A stretch of 64,000 bases of DNA from Isosphaera pallida ATCC 43644 (GCF_000186345.1 NC_014962.1:3438450-3502449), one strand, 5' to 3'. Shown: positions 16,589-25,298, counted from the first letter of the stretch. A program made the numbers and translations. Notes: generated by a model from the letters alone, not told the origin.

Positions 16589-17776
16589 ATGACCCTTTCG
16601 TCTTCTCGTGTTTCTCCACCGTTGGCCGCGGGGAATGTTGCCGCTGGGCCAATCCGGGCGGCTTATGTTCACATCCCCTTTTGTGCGCATAAGTGCGGCT
16701 ATTGCGACTTCGCCAGTCTCGCTGGGGCGGATCATCTGGCCGACCGGTACCTCGACGCGCTGGAACGGGAGATCGAGCGGGTGTTAGAGGGGCGTCCGGC
16801 TCCCGTGGAAACGGTGTTTGTGGGTGGGGGGACACCGACCCGGTTGACCGCAGCCCAACTGGAACGGCTCACCGCGATGGTGTCCTCCTGGTTTCCTTTG
16901 GTTTCAGGAGGCGAGTGGACGGTTGAGGCCAACCCCGGCACGCTCGATCGGGACAAGGTCGAAGTCCTCGTTCAAGGTGGGGTCAATCGGATCAGTTTGG
17001 GAGCGCAGTCGTTCCAACGTCGATCGTTGGCGATACTGGAACGAGCTCACGACCCGGCTGAAGTAGTTCGTGGTGTGGAGTTGATCGCGTCTCGATTTGA
17101 TCGCTGGTCGCTCGACCTGATTTTCGGCGTTCCCGGCTCAACGTTGAACGACTGGAAAGCCGACCTGTCCGCGGCTTTGGCTCTGGGACCAAGTCATTTA
17201 TCTTGCTATGGATTGATCTTCGAGAAGGGAACTCCGCTTTGGAAGCGTCGGAGGCGCGGCGAGGTCAGTTCCGTTCCCGACGAGTTGGAGCGGGCCATGT
17301 TCGACCACACCGTGGAGACTCTTGAAACCGCGGGACTGTCCGCTTACGAGATCAGCAACCACGCCCGCCCTGGCCACGAGTGTCGTCATAATTTGATCTA
17401 TTGGGCGAACGAACCGTTTTACGGGGTCGGCTTGGGAGCAGCGGCTTATCGTAACGGCGAGCGCACGGTCAACACCCGCGACCTCAACGCCTACCTCGCC
17501 CGGATCGAGGCGGGACGCTCGCCGATTGGTCCCCGCGAGCGTCTCGAACCCCGCGCCCGCGCCGGCGAGACCGCTATGTTGATGCTGCGGCGCGTTGTCT
17601 TGGGGATCGATCGCGCTGAGTTTCGCCTAAGGACAGGTTACGATCTCGACACCCTTTACAGCGACGTGATCGCCAAACATCTGCAACGAGGCTGGCTCGA
17701 GGACGACGGCCGCCGCGTCCGGCTCACCCGCGCCTCGTGGTTTCTGTCAGACGCGGTGATGGTCGATTTTGTTTGA
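16589..17776 (+). CDS. hemW: HemW-type radical SAM protein (coproporphyrinogen III oxidase-like heme chaperone)
   Basis: This 395-residue protein has the radical SAM triad CX3CX2C in FCAHKCGYCDF (C32, C36, C39). The Phe after the triad is typical of HemW rather than HemN. Other family landmarks are ETVFVGGGTPT, EANPGT, RISLGAQSF, DLIFGVPG, LSCYGLIFEKGTPL and the HN-YW segment ECRHNLIYW. HemW proteins bind heme and pass it to respiratory proteins; they are often misannotated as oxygen-independent coproporphyrinogen oxidases. The TGA at 17774-17776 is followed with no gap by the G-rich end of a palindromic repeat element. Confidence 0.92.
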   Translation: MTLSSSRVSPPLAAGNVAAGPIRAAYVHIPFCAHKCGYCDFASLAGADHLADRYLDALEREIERVLEGRPAPVETVFVGGGTPTRLTAAQLERLTAMVSSWFPLVSGGEWTVEANPGTLDRDKVEVLVQGGVNRISLGAQSFQRRSLAILERAHDPAEVVRGVELIASRFDRWSLDLIFGVPGSTLNDWKADLSAALALGPSHLSCYGLIFEKGTPLWKRRRRGEVSSVPDELERAMFDHTVETLETAGLSAYEISNHARPGHECRHNLIYWANEPFYGVGLGAAAYRNGERTVNTRDLNAYLARIEAGRSPIGPRERLEPRARAGETAMLMLRRVVLGIDRAEFRLRTGYDLDTLYSDVIAKHLQRGWLEDDGRRVRLTRASWFLSDAVMVDFV

Positions 17777-18359
17777 GGTGTGGGGTGTGGGGTGTGGGGT
17801 GTGGGGTGTGGGGAGTGGGGAGTGGGGTGTGGGGTGTGGGGAGTGGGGTGTGGGGAGTGGGGTGTGGGGAGTGGGGAGTGGAGAGTGGAGAGTGGGGTGT
17901 GGAGAGTGGGGAGTGGAGAGTGGGATGTGGGGTGATCGGAGGGGAAAATGTAGGGTTTTGGAAGGAAAGGGTGAGAATTGGGAAGAGTGGGTCAAAGGTT
18001 GAAGGCAAGACGCGCCGCTTCCCCAAGTCCAACGGGGTCATTCCTCAAGCTCAGAAGTGCAACTCTGGGAAGGTGTTGAACGGATGCTAGATGCTCCCAC
18101 CGATCCCGTGATCGCGTTTGGTTGCGTTTCTCTCCCGAGTCCAACGGGGTCGGCAAAGCAGCGCGTCTTGCCTTCTCCTTCGACCCACTCTTCCCAATTC
18201 TCACCCTTTCCTTCCAAAATCCTACATTCCCATATCATTCCCAATTCTCATTTTCCCCTCCGATCACCCCATACCCCACACCCCACTCTCCACTCCCCAC
18301 ACCCCACACCCCACTCCCCACACCCCACACCCCACTCCCCACTCCCCACACCCCACACC
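17777..18359. repeat. palindromic convergent-gene element, copy 1 (one 112-bp core unit)
   Basis: The 583-bp region between the hemW stop and the Nudix stop has a nested mirror layout. Outermost are heptameric arrays of (T/A)GTGGGG type (17777-17930, and their complement 18269-18359). Inside them are inverted arms (17931-18039 against about 18140-18268) beginning GGTGATCGGAGGGGAAAATG. The core contains one 112-bp unit (18040-18151) in reverse orientation relative to copy 2. The right arm is about 22 bp longer than the left. After the TGA of both flanking genes the sequence reads GGTGTGGGG, reading outward from either gene. Coding frames inside are not credible. The function is unknown; a bidirectional terminator or a mobile palindrome are the main ideas. 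Confidence 0.85.
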
Positions 18360-18782
18360 TCACTCCATGTGGCCAAACACCTCGACCAGTTGACTGATCA
18401 CCGGGCCGTTGGCGGGTGGGAAGGTCAAGTTCGGCAAGTCGGCCACGTCACGCCAGACGAAGCCGGATTCTGGGGTGGGTTGCGCGTCGGGTTCGATGGG
18501 TTCGCAAAGGTAGTAAGATAACTCGACGGGGCCATGAGGGTAAATATATCGTAAGGTGTTCCAATAGCGGACGACCCTAACCCTCAAACCAGTTTCCTCC
18601 AGGCATTCGCGGACAACGGCCTCTTCAGGAGTTTCATCGGCTTCCAGCTTTCCACCGGGGAATTCCCATACACCGGGCATCGGCCCGCCCTTGGGACGCA
18701 CTCGGACGAGGAACCGGCGGTCCCGCCGCACCATCGCCAAACCCACCCTCAAAAACATTGGTGGAGGATCGGAAGCATTCAT
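18360..18782 (-). CDS. Nudix hydrolase (MutT-like)
   Basis: This 140-residue protein has a complete Nudix box, GX5EX7REUXEEXGU, at residues 43-66 (GGKLEADETPEEAVVRECLE followed by ETGL). The preceding PMPGVWEFPGG and the following Tyr-rich strand fit the MutT/8-oxo-dGTPase branch, though (d)NTP specificity cannot be fixed from sequence. It probably hydrolyses a damaged nucleoside triphosphate. Its TGA stop (18362-18360) abuts the C-rich end of the palindromic element, and it is convergent with hemW. Confidence 0.9.
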   Translation of the reverse strand: MNASDPPPMFLRVGLAMVRRDRRFLVRVRPKGGPMPGVWEFPGGKLEADETPEEAVVRECLEETGLRVRVVRYWNTLRYIYPHGPVELSYYLCEPIEPDAQPTPESGFVWRDVADLPNLTFPPANGPVISQLVEVFGHME

Positions 18783-18979
18783 CGGAGCGGACTCAAAGAA
18801 GCGATCGGCGATGGGACCACGTCTAACTCGTTAGGATTTACAACCGTGAGGTTAGGTCGATGATCAGCCGAGGCGCGGAGGCGCGTTCATCTCCGCTCCA
18901 AGGCCGTTTCGTCGATGCGATGTCGATGTTCGAACTCAAGCGCGACCACATGGGGAAACGGTGTTGTAACCGAATCAAC

Positions 18980-19804
18980 TCAACTTCCTTGGGTTGGCAC
19001 CGCGGCGGTCTCGGCCGCCTCCAACGCTCGACCAGGTGACCCCATCGTATTGTAGCCGCAATCGACGTGCAGGATTTCCCCGGTGATGCCACTGGCCAAG
19101 TTGGAGAGCAAGAACATCGCCGCCGCCCCCACCTCGTCGCGGGTGATGTTGCGCCTCATAGGCGAGACCGCTTCATACAGGCCAGCCAGCTTGTCGGAAT
19201 CGCCCACCGCCGAAGCCGCCAGGGTTTTGACCGGTCCGGCCGACACCGCATTGACCCGAATGTTTTGCGGACCCAGATCATACGCCAGATACTTCACCGA
19301 GGCGTCCAGCGCCGCTTTGCACACCCCCATCAGGTTGTAGCCCGGCACCACCTTTTCGCCGCCGAAGTAGGTCAGAGTGACGATCGAACCGCCCTGCGGC
19401 ATTGCCTTGGCCGCATGACGCGCTGCGATGGTCAGCGAGTAAACCGAGATCTCCATCGCCATCTTGAATCCGTCGCGCGAGCAGTTCACATAAGGACTTT
19501 TGAGATCGTCCATTGGCGCGTAAGCGATCGAGTGCAACGCAAAGTCGAGCGGCCCTAGGGTCTGAAACGCTCCGGCGAAGGCGTTGGCCACGTCGTCGTC
19601 CTTCTGCACGTCGCAGGGCACCACGTAGCGGGCCTGGATTGGATCGGTCAAGCGCCGGACCCGCCGTTCCATCTTCTCGCCCGGCAGGTGGGTGAAGCCC
19701 ACCTCGGCCCCCTCGTCCAGCAGACGCTTGGCAACAGCCCAGGCGATGCTGAATTCGTTGGCCACCCCCAGAACCAAACCCTTTTTGCCTTCAAACAAGC
19801 CCAT
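18980..19804 (-). CDS. fabI: enoyl-[acyl-carrier-protein] reductase [NADH]
   Basis: This enzyme performs the last reduction of each type II fatty acid elongation cycle. It has 274 residues, slightly longer than typical because of a short C-terminal tail. Catalytic residues sit at the positions of the E. coli enzyme: Y146 (TLTYFGG), Y156 and K163 (YNLMGVCK). The N-terminal nucleotide fold begins [15 protein letters not shown], as in other FabI proteins, and SIAYAP is conserved. The ATG at 19804 follows a GGAGAA site and matches the family start; the open frame continues upstream to 20002 without similarity. It is monocistronic here. Confidence 0.95.
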   Translation of the reverse strand: MGLFEGKKGLVLGVANEFSIAWAVAKRLLDEGAEVGFTHLPGEKMERRVRRLTDPIQARYVVPCDVQKDDDVANAFAGAFQTLGPLDFALHSIAYAPMDDLKSPYVNCSRDGFKMAMEISVYSLTIAARHAAKAMPQGGSIVTLTYFGGEKVVPGYNLMGVCKAALDASVKYLAYDLGPQNIRVNAVSAGPVKTLAASAVGDSDKLAGLYEAVSPMRRNITRDEVGAAAMFLLSNLASGITGEILHVDCGYNTMGSPGRALEAAETAAVPTQGS

Positions 19805-20031
19805 CGTCGTTCTCCATGATCGTCCAGCGCGACGTTCCACCCAGAGGACCAGGGTCGTCACCTTAGCCGATTGGTCCGTCGCGCTCAACCTGAATCGAAT
19901 CGAAGAGCCGGTTCGCAAGACTCCAACGGCAAACCACGACGAGACAACCACGCCGCGGCGTCGTCGTCTCGTCGCGCGTTCATTCGGACGAATGGGAGTC
20001 AAAGGAACGGTTCCGCGCTATGCTCGATCAC

Positions 20032-20730
20032 TCAGGCCGCGCGAATGTGACGGCGACACCGCACCACGCCGCCGCCCACCAGTCCTAGAAGCGTGGCGGT
20101 CAGCGCCCAGGTGGTTGGTTCGGGGATCGCGTCGAGGGGGGTGGCCTCAATTCGCAACGAGCCATCGACCAACGTGATGGTGAACCCGGTGGCCGAGGAG
20201 TCGAGAATCTCGGTGAGAGCCTGGCTCAGCACGAGAGGAATCGCCGGCGATTCAGGGGCGTTGGCGGCCACGTTGAAGTAGACCCGTCCCAAGCCGAAGC
20301 TTTGGCCTGGTTGCACCTGGCGCACATCCGCAGCGGAGTCGCCTAGCGCGAAGAAGGTGATACGGGTGTCGCTGTCGAACAGGTTGAAGTCGATTGGGGA
20401 GGCGTTCACGCCATCGAATAGGTAAGTTGTGGAGGTTTCGTTGGTGGCGCGGGTGAATACGACCCCGGCCAGATCCGAGATCGACACATCGACGGTGAAA
20501 CCGTTGACCTCGAACGCAGGACCACTTGGATCGGCCGATAGGATCACGTCGAAGAAATTGACTGGATCGCTCGTGCCCGGTGACGCTTGCACATCCAAAG
20601 GCGCAGAGACGGTCAACTCGGCCCGCGCCGAGCCGACTCCGCCACCCACAACCAGCCCAACCCCAGCTGCTAGCCAAGCCACCCAGGCGAGGCGACGACA
20701 AGGGATCCATCGAGTCCATGTCCGCGTCAT
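20032..20730 (-). CDS. PEP-CTERM protein with cohesin-like fold
   Basis: This 232-residue secreted protein starts at 20730, where a GGAG-rich site and a strong signal peptide (WVAWLAAGVGLVVGGGVGSARA) agree; the longer frame to 20826 has neither. The central part (SAPLDVQASPGTSDPVNFFDVILSADP style) looks like a beta-sandwich of the cohesin type. The C-terminus AIPEPTTWALTATLLGLVGG followed by RCRRHIRAA is a standard exosortase sorting signal. Specific function is unknown. A dockerin-bearing protein is encoded next door, which makes a cohesin-like domain notable, but binding between them is only conjecture. Confidence 0.8.
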   Translation of the reverse strand: MTRTWTRWIPCRRLAWVAWLAAGVGLVVGGGVGSARAELTVSAPLDVQASPGTSDPVNFFDVILSADPSGPAFEVNGFTVDVSISDLAGVVFTRATNETSTTYLFDGVNASPIDFNLFDSDTRITFFALGDSAADVRQVQPGQSFGLGRVYFNVAANAPESPAIPLVLSQALTEILDSSATGFTITLVDGSLRIEATPLDAIPEPTTWALTATLLGLVGGGVVRCRRHIRAA

Positions 20731-21028
20731 GCCGATTCTCCTCTCCTCGTAAACGGAATCCGATTCGCACTCCTTGGCTTCGATTCCAAAATCACGGTTC
20801 ATCACATCCTTGAGTGAGCACATCATGCTTGGACGAACCCATCCCGGGTCGAATCGAGCCGAGCGGAGAGCGGACTGACAGGGGATGGCAACGGGACAAG
20901 TAAGCCGAAGGGTGTGTTTGAGTGGGACGCGCTATGAGGCGGGGCGGGGAAACGACCCAGGCAGTCCATCCCAACCGACCCTCCGAAGTGGGAGGGAGTT
21001 GGTTGGGGGTTTGACCAACCGCCCGGGT

Positions 21029-22294
21029 TCAAACCGGCAAACGGGTGCCGATCCGCCGCTGGATCAACCCCATGTCGGTGGTCGTCACGGCGTTGTCGCC
21101 GTTGAGGTCGGCGAAGGGGTCGGAGCCGCCCAACGCGATCAAGTTGCGTATGCGAGCTATATCGGCGGCCGTCACTACGCCGTCGCCGTTCACGTCTCCT
21201 GCGAGGATGGTGACATTCTGATTGAAGCCGCGCAGCAGGGTCAGGCTCGCGTCGGTCTTGGAGGGCAACCCTGGCCCCACTCTCAGAGTCAGACGCTCGG
21301 CTTGGGGAGCCTTGGCGAAACTGAAGATCGCCACGGTGCCCGCGGGGTTGAAGTTAAGCGAACCCACGCCTTGACCGTTGGAACGAACCAGCGCCGGACG
21401 ATCGCTCGAAAGTGGGAAGGTCATCGGGTCGCTGAAGACCACCTCGATGGCCTGAAGAGTTGGGAACGGCAGGGTCCGGTTCAGACCCAGAATCGAAATC
21501 GATCGGCCATTCCAACGTGCACGGACATCAAGAATCTTGGGATGGATGGTCAACTCGCCGTCTTGGGTCAAAAGCTCGTAATTGGCCGCGACCACGCCCG
21601 AGACATCCACCGCGATTGCGTAGCGTCCGATCGGGCTGGAGGAGGTCGCCGAGGTGGTAGCGATCGCCTGGCCGACCAGCACTGAGGGGTCCTCGCCGTT
21701 GACGAAGCCCTCGAACCCGATCACACCGGGTTGGTTCAGCGCGGTGGCGGGATCGTCGAAACGTTCAATTGCCACCGGGTTGGCCCTCACGATCAACGGC
21801 GCTTTGGCGACCACGATCTCTAGAACCGGCGTCTCCAGCATCAGAGGGGTTGGCCCCTCGAAAGTCTCGCCCGAATCCAGCGGAACCACGGTGATCTGAC
21901 GCACGCCCGCCGCCAGACCATTCAACGCCGGACTGACCGCCTGGCCATCCTTCACCGGAACCGGCGCGCCGATCTCGACCCCATCGACCACGAATTGCAC
22001 TCGGTCGATCGCGCCCGCGCTGCCATTCTCAGGCAGCTTGGCTGTCACGGTCCACGCCTCGCCGTAGGTCGGGGTCGGCACGCTGGGGATCAGTTCGATC
22101 TCGCTGGGCTGTGGGATTGGGACTACCGCAGCCGGAATGACCAAGCCCGCTCCTACCGTCAGCAGTTGACGGGTCTCGAATGACTCCAGACTTGGACAAA
22201 CCGTTCGCACGACGCGACGACCGCCGGTTTGTTCTCCCCGTTTCGAACGGCGCAGAGTAGACTTGGGGTTCCGTTGGTCCACGGTCTCAGCCAT
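21029..22294 (-). CDS. LEPR-XLL protein with MBG-like domains and C-terminal dockerin
   Basis: This 421-residue extracellular protein starts with an Arg-rich leader and SLESFETRQLLT, a form of the planctomycete LEPR-XLL export-associated motif. Next come beta-rich segments, one matching MBG-type domains (ANYELLTQDGELTIHP). The C-terminus has two calcium-loop repeats, GDVNGDGVVTAADIARI and ADLNGDNAVTTTDMGLI, making a type I dockerin-like module. The start is set by AAGGAGG: it lies about 9 bases before the ATG at 22294 but touches the ATG at 22303, so the first Met of MAETVDQ is the better choice. A surface or matrix role is likely. Confidence 0.8.
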   Translation of the reverse strand: MAETVDQRNPKSTLRRSKRGEQTGGRRVVRTVCPSLESFETRQLLTVGAGLVIPAAVVPIPQPSEIELIPSVPTPTYGEAWTVTAKLPENGSAGAIDRVQFVVDGVEIGAPVPVKDGQAVSPALNGLAAGVRQITVVPLDSGETFEGPTPLMLETPVLEIVVAKAPLIVRANPVAIERFDDPATALNQPGVIGFEGFVNGEDPSVLVGQAIATTSATSSSPIGRYAIAVDVSGVVAANYELLTQDGELTIHPKILDVRARWNGRSISILGLNRTLPFPTLQAIEVVFSDPMTFPLSSDRPALVRSNGQGVGSLNFNPAGTVAIFSFAKAPQAERLTLRVGPGLPSKTDASLTLLRGFNQNVTILAGDVNGDGVVTAADIARIRNLIALGGSDPFADLNGDNAVTTTDMGLIQRRIGTRLPV

Positions 22295-22744
22295 GAGAAA
22301 CATTCCTCCTTGTTCCCGAAGGCACTCGATCCCGTTCCTAAACTGAACCCAAGTGCCGGCGCGAGACGAAACGGCACACAATTGACGCGCGAACAGATCA
22401 TCCCACATGCTGGGACCCGCTTCGTCCTGGTCAAGACGATTGGTTCGCCTGGTCGAGAGTTGGCGGTGAGCATGACACAATCTCATTGTTGACGCAAGAC
22501 CAAGCGAGCCGTGCCCGGCGTGGGACGCTTGAATCCTTCCCGATCGGGTCGCGCGACGGATTTGGCCAGCCTCGTTCGTCTCTGTTTTCTTCGACCATCA
22601 CTTCCGTAATCTGAAACCCATTTGCTCATCTCCGGTTGCTCCTTTGAACCCCGATGGCGTTGGGGGGGGGAAGTCGTTTGCCGCCGCTTGGGAGTTTCGA
22701 GGCCGCTACGGCCTTTCTAAGATGAGCGTGGGAGGACCGATAGC
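22295..22744. other. 450-bp divergent intergenic region
   Basis: This holds the leader and promoter of the dockerin gene (minus) and of the FHA gene (plus, with GGAGGA seven bases before its ATG). A run of eight G residues lies at about 22663-22670. I see no gene here. Confidence 0.4.
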
Positions 22745-23602
22745 ATGGGTGGACTGAGTGGGTCACGGACATACCAACTGGCGATCGCCGGCGCGTTGGG
22801 GGCGATCGTGGGGTTGTATTTGACGGTCGAACTGGTCAAGGTTCAGGGGTTGTGGGCGCGGGACGCCCTGGCTGGGATGTTTCTGGGGGGAATGATCGGC
22901 TTCTTCCTCAACGCCGCCGAACCATGGCGCGACGGGGCCTGGCTCAAGCTAGCCCGCGAGGGCACCGCTGGCACCTTGGCCGGCGCGATCGGTGGAGCGA
23001 TCGGGTTGTTGATCGGTGAATTCGTCCTGGGCGGTTTTCAGGGAGGCTTGATGGGCCGTTCGGTCTCGTGGGCGATTTTGGGGCTGGGCATCGGAGTTTC
23101 ACAGGGCCTAGCGCATCGTTCTTGGCAGCGTCTCCGCCTGGGATTGATCGGTGGCGGCCTGGGCGGTCTGGGGGGGGGGTTCCTATTCGAGTTGATTCGT
23201 GAGAGTTTGGGGCCGGAGCGTTATTCCATTAGCCAAGGTTTGGGAATCGTCATTTTGGGAGCTGGTCTGGGTTTGAGCCTGGCTTTGGTGGAACAGGCGT
23301 TGCGACGCGCCTGGCTAGTGGTTCTCAATGGTCGTCAAGAAGGTCGGATTTTCCTTCTAGGCCGTTCGGTCAGCCGCATCGGGCTGGACGAGCGGGCCGA
23401 GATCGGTCTCTTCGGCGATCCTGGGGTGAGCCGTCGTCACGGCGAACTTCGCGCCCAGGGCGACTCGTTCCAGTTCGTGCCGCTCGATCCCGCCAAGCCC
23501 ACCGCGATCAACGGCCAACCCCTCGACGGCCCCCGCCTTCTGCGCGATGGCGACCGCCTGGAGTTGGGCCGCACGCTACTGGTGTTTCGGTTGCGAAATT
23601 GA
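22745..23602 (+). CDS. multi-pass membrane protein with C-terminal FHA domain
   Basis: The first 190 or so of 285 residues are strongly hydrophobic and Gly-rich, forming perhaps six membrane helices with glycine-zipper-like GGAIG and GGGLGG segments. The C-terminal part is an FHA domain: SRIGLDERAEIGLFGDPGVS, then RRHGELR, then AINGQPLDGPRLLRDGDRLELG. FHA domains bind phosphothreonine peptides, so the protein may bring phosphorylated targets to the membrane. That fits a genome rich in Ser/Thr kinases. The TGA at 23600-23602 touches the start of palindromic element copy 2. Confidence 0.8.
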   Translation: MGGLSGSRTYQLAIAGALGAIVGLYLTVELVKVQGLWARDALAGMFLGGMIGFFLNAAEPWRDGAWLKLAREGTAGTLAGAIGGAIGLLIGEFVLGGFQGGLMGRSVSWAILGLGIGVSQGLAHRSWQRLRLGLIGGGLGGLGGGFLFELIRESLGPERYSISQGLGIVILGAGLGLSLALVEQALRRAWLVVLNGRQEGRIFLLGRSVSRIGLDERAEIGLFGDPGVSRRHGELRAQGDSFQFVPLDPAKPTAINGQPLDGPRLLRDGDRLELGRTLLVFRLRN

Positions 23603-24074
23603 GAGTGTGGGGAGTGGGGAGTTCGGAGGGGAGAATGAGAATTGGGAATGATATGAGAATGTGTGTTTTAGGAAGGAAAGGGTGAGAATTGGGAAGAGTG
23701 GGTCAAAGGTTGAAGGCAAGACGCGCTGCTTTGCCGACCCCGTTGGACTCGGTCAAGAAATGCAACCAAACGCGATCACGGGATCGTTGGGAGCATCTGG
23801 CATCCCCTCAACACCTTCCCAGAGTTGCACTTCTGAGCTTGAGGAAGGACCCCGTTGGACTCGGTCAAGAAATGCAACCAAACGCGATCACGGGATCGTT
23901 GGGAGCATCTGGCATCCCCTCAACACCTTCCCAGAGTTGCACTTCTGAGCTTGAGGAAGGACCCCGTTGGACTCGGGGAAGCAGCGCGTCTGGCCTTCAA
24001 CCTTCGACCCACTCTTCCCAATTCTCACCCTTTCCTTCTCAAACCCTACATTTTCCCCTCCGAACTCCCCACTT
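23603..24074. repeat. palindromic convergent-gene element, copy 2 (two 112-bp core units)
   Basis: This 472-bp element fills the gap between the FHA gene stop (TGA, 23600-23602) and the RNase HII-like gene stop (TGA, 24077-24075). The ends carry GTGGGGAGTTCGGAGGGG in inverted orientation, and the arms share the body of copy 1 (for example GTGAGAATTGGGAAGAGTGG). Here the left arm is the long one with the extra AATTGGGAATGATAT segment, whereas in copy 1 it is the right arm. So the two copies are the same structure in opposite orientation. The heptamer arrays are almost absent in this copy (about three units left, one right). Confidence 0.85.
23736..23959. repeat. two direct 112-bp units in the core of element copy 2
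   Basis: Units start with GACCCCGTTGGACTCGG at 23736 and 23848, and a third partial start occurs at 23960; both steps are exactly 112 bp. The two units look identical by eye. Each contains GATCACGGGATC and the short inverted pair TGCAAC/GTTGCA. The reverse complement of one unit, with about ten differences, forms the core of copy 1 at 18040-18151. Confidence 0.92.
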
Positions 24075-25298
24075 TCACCGGCTCCGCCACCAGACGGCCG
24101 GCTCCAGACCGAGTCGCTCGGCGAGGGGGGCGATCTGGTCACGGAAGCGGCGGGCGTCGAGCGGGTAGCCAGCGGTGGGACGAAGGGTGGGAAGATGAGC
24201 GATCCAGAAGGCGTTGAAGCGATCCATCCACCCTTCGCGCAACGACTTGGCCACCACCGAGGCCAACGCCACCGCCGCGTCGTCGCGGTCGGCTTTGGCG
24301 CGGAAGGAAATGACCAAACGGCGGGGGGATTTGCTGGCCAAACCCAGCGCGTCGGTCGCGGTGAGGCGATAAGAACGGGCGTCGGGTGATTCCTCGATCA
24401 CTTCGACTCGACAAAACGCGCCGAAGGCGTCAGTGAGCGGCTTGAGATAGTAGCGGCGGCCGCCGTGGAGGTCGCATTGCGCAATAGTCAGGTCGGCGGG
24501 AGAGTCGTTCCAAACCTGTGTGAGTAAATTCATAAATAAACGACAATGCACATCAGCCTTGGTTTGGGGTGGGAGCGTGTCGCGTTTGAGCCGATGGGAT
24601 GAGGAGAAGGAGGCGGCGTGTTCCCGCGGCGACTCCAACGGCGCGTGGAGCCAGGCTTCGAAGCGTCGGGGACCGAGCAAGGCGGCGCGAGGGGGACGGA
24701 CTTGCCAGCGTCCGGGGTGATCGAGGGGCGAGACACCGTTGCGCTGCGCCTTCCAGAACGGATTGGTCAGGGGCGAACGGGCCGAAGATAATGCAGAGGG
24801 GGGGGCTGGGGTTGTGGTGGAGGTTTCGGGGACGTGCCAGTTCCAAAGGTCCAATTCGTTGAGGACCAGGTCGGTTAAGCCAACGGCGGCCAGCTGATCC
24901 TCCAGGACAAGGCTGGGCTGCGACCAGGCGGCCGAGTCGGTCAAAAGAGTCAACAACGCGGCGTCAAGCCGGTCGCGGCCGCGTCGAGTGGAGTAAAGTG
25001 ATTTGGAGTCGTCGATCCACAGCGCGTGCTCGGGGCCGCCTGCCCGCGTCACTCGGCCAGCCGAGGCAGACCAGAGATTAAACGGTGGTGGAGTCGAGCG
25101 ACCGTCCCAACCCTGGGCGTGGGCATAGTCGGCGGCGAAATCGAAGATTGCCGCAGCCATCGTCAGCGGTCCCAGGTTGGGACCATAACCCGCTTCATCG
25201 ATGCCGACGTAACGGACGAATGGTTGGGCGTCCCACTCGGGTCGGGAACGTCCCGGTGGAGCGCTGTTCGCGTTGGGACGTGGCGTGGTGGGATTCAT
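24075..25298 (-). CDS. RNase HII-like protein
   Basis: This 407-residue protein begins, after a Pro/Ala-rich leader, with YVGIDEAGYGPNLGPL, a variant of the RNase HII GIDEAGRGPLAGP signature with the catalytic Asp-Glu pair (D34, E35). Later segments fit the rest of the fold: IAQCDLHGGRRYY (Asp), ALASVVAKSLREGWMDRFN and AGYPLDARRF. It is about twice the size of a normal RNase HII, with a long insertion between residues roughly 130 and 250. It may cut RNA in RNA-DNA hybrids, or be a diverged relative. The stop abuts palindromic element copy 2. I do not assign rnhB because of the altered signature. Confidence 0.6.
   Translation of the reverse strand: MNPTTPRPNANSAPPGRSRPEWDAQPFVRYVGIDEAGYGPNLGPLTMAAAIFDFAADYAHAQGWDGRSTPPPFNLWSASAGRVTRAGGPEHALWIDDSKSLYSTRRGRDRLDAALLTLLTDSAAWSQPSLVLEDQLAAVGLTDLVLNELDLWNWHVPETSTTTPAPPSALSSARSPLTNPFWKAQRNGVSPLDHPGRWQVRPPRAALLGPRRFEAWLHAPLESPREHAASFSSSHRLKRDTLPPQTKADVHCRLFMNLLTQVWNDSPADLTIAQCDLHGGRRYYLKPLTDAFGAFCRVEVIEESPDARSYRLTATDALGLASKSPRRLVISFRAKADRDDAAVALASVVAKSLREGWMDRFNAFWIAHLPTLRPTAGYPLDARRFRDQIAPLAERLGLEPAVWWRSR

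Noticed and set aside
17777-18359. CRISPR array or microsatellite only
   Set aside because: There are no unique spacers between regular repeats, and the heptamers are only the outer part of a larger mirrored structure with shared arms and core.
23661-24389. Open frames running through the palindromic element
   Set aside because: The 112-bp period is not a multiple of three, so the frames drift, and the peptides have no similarity or start signals.
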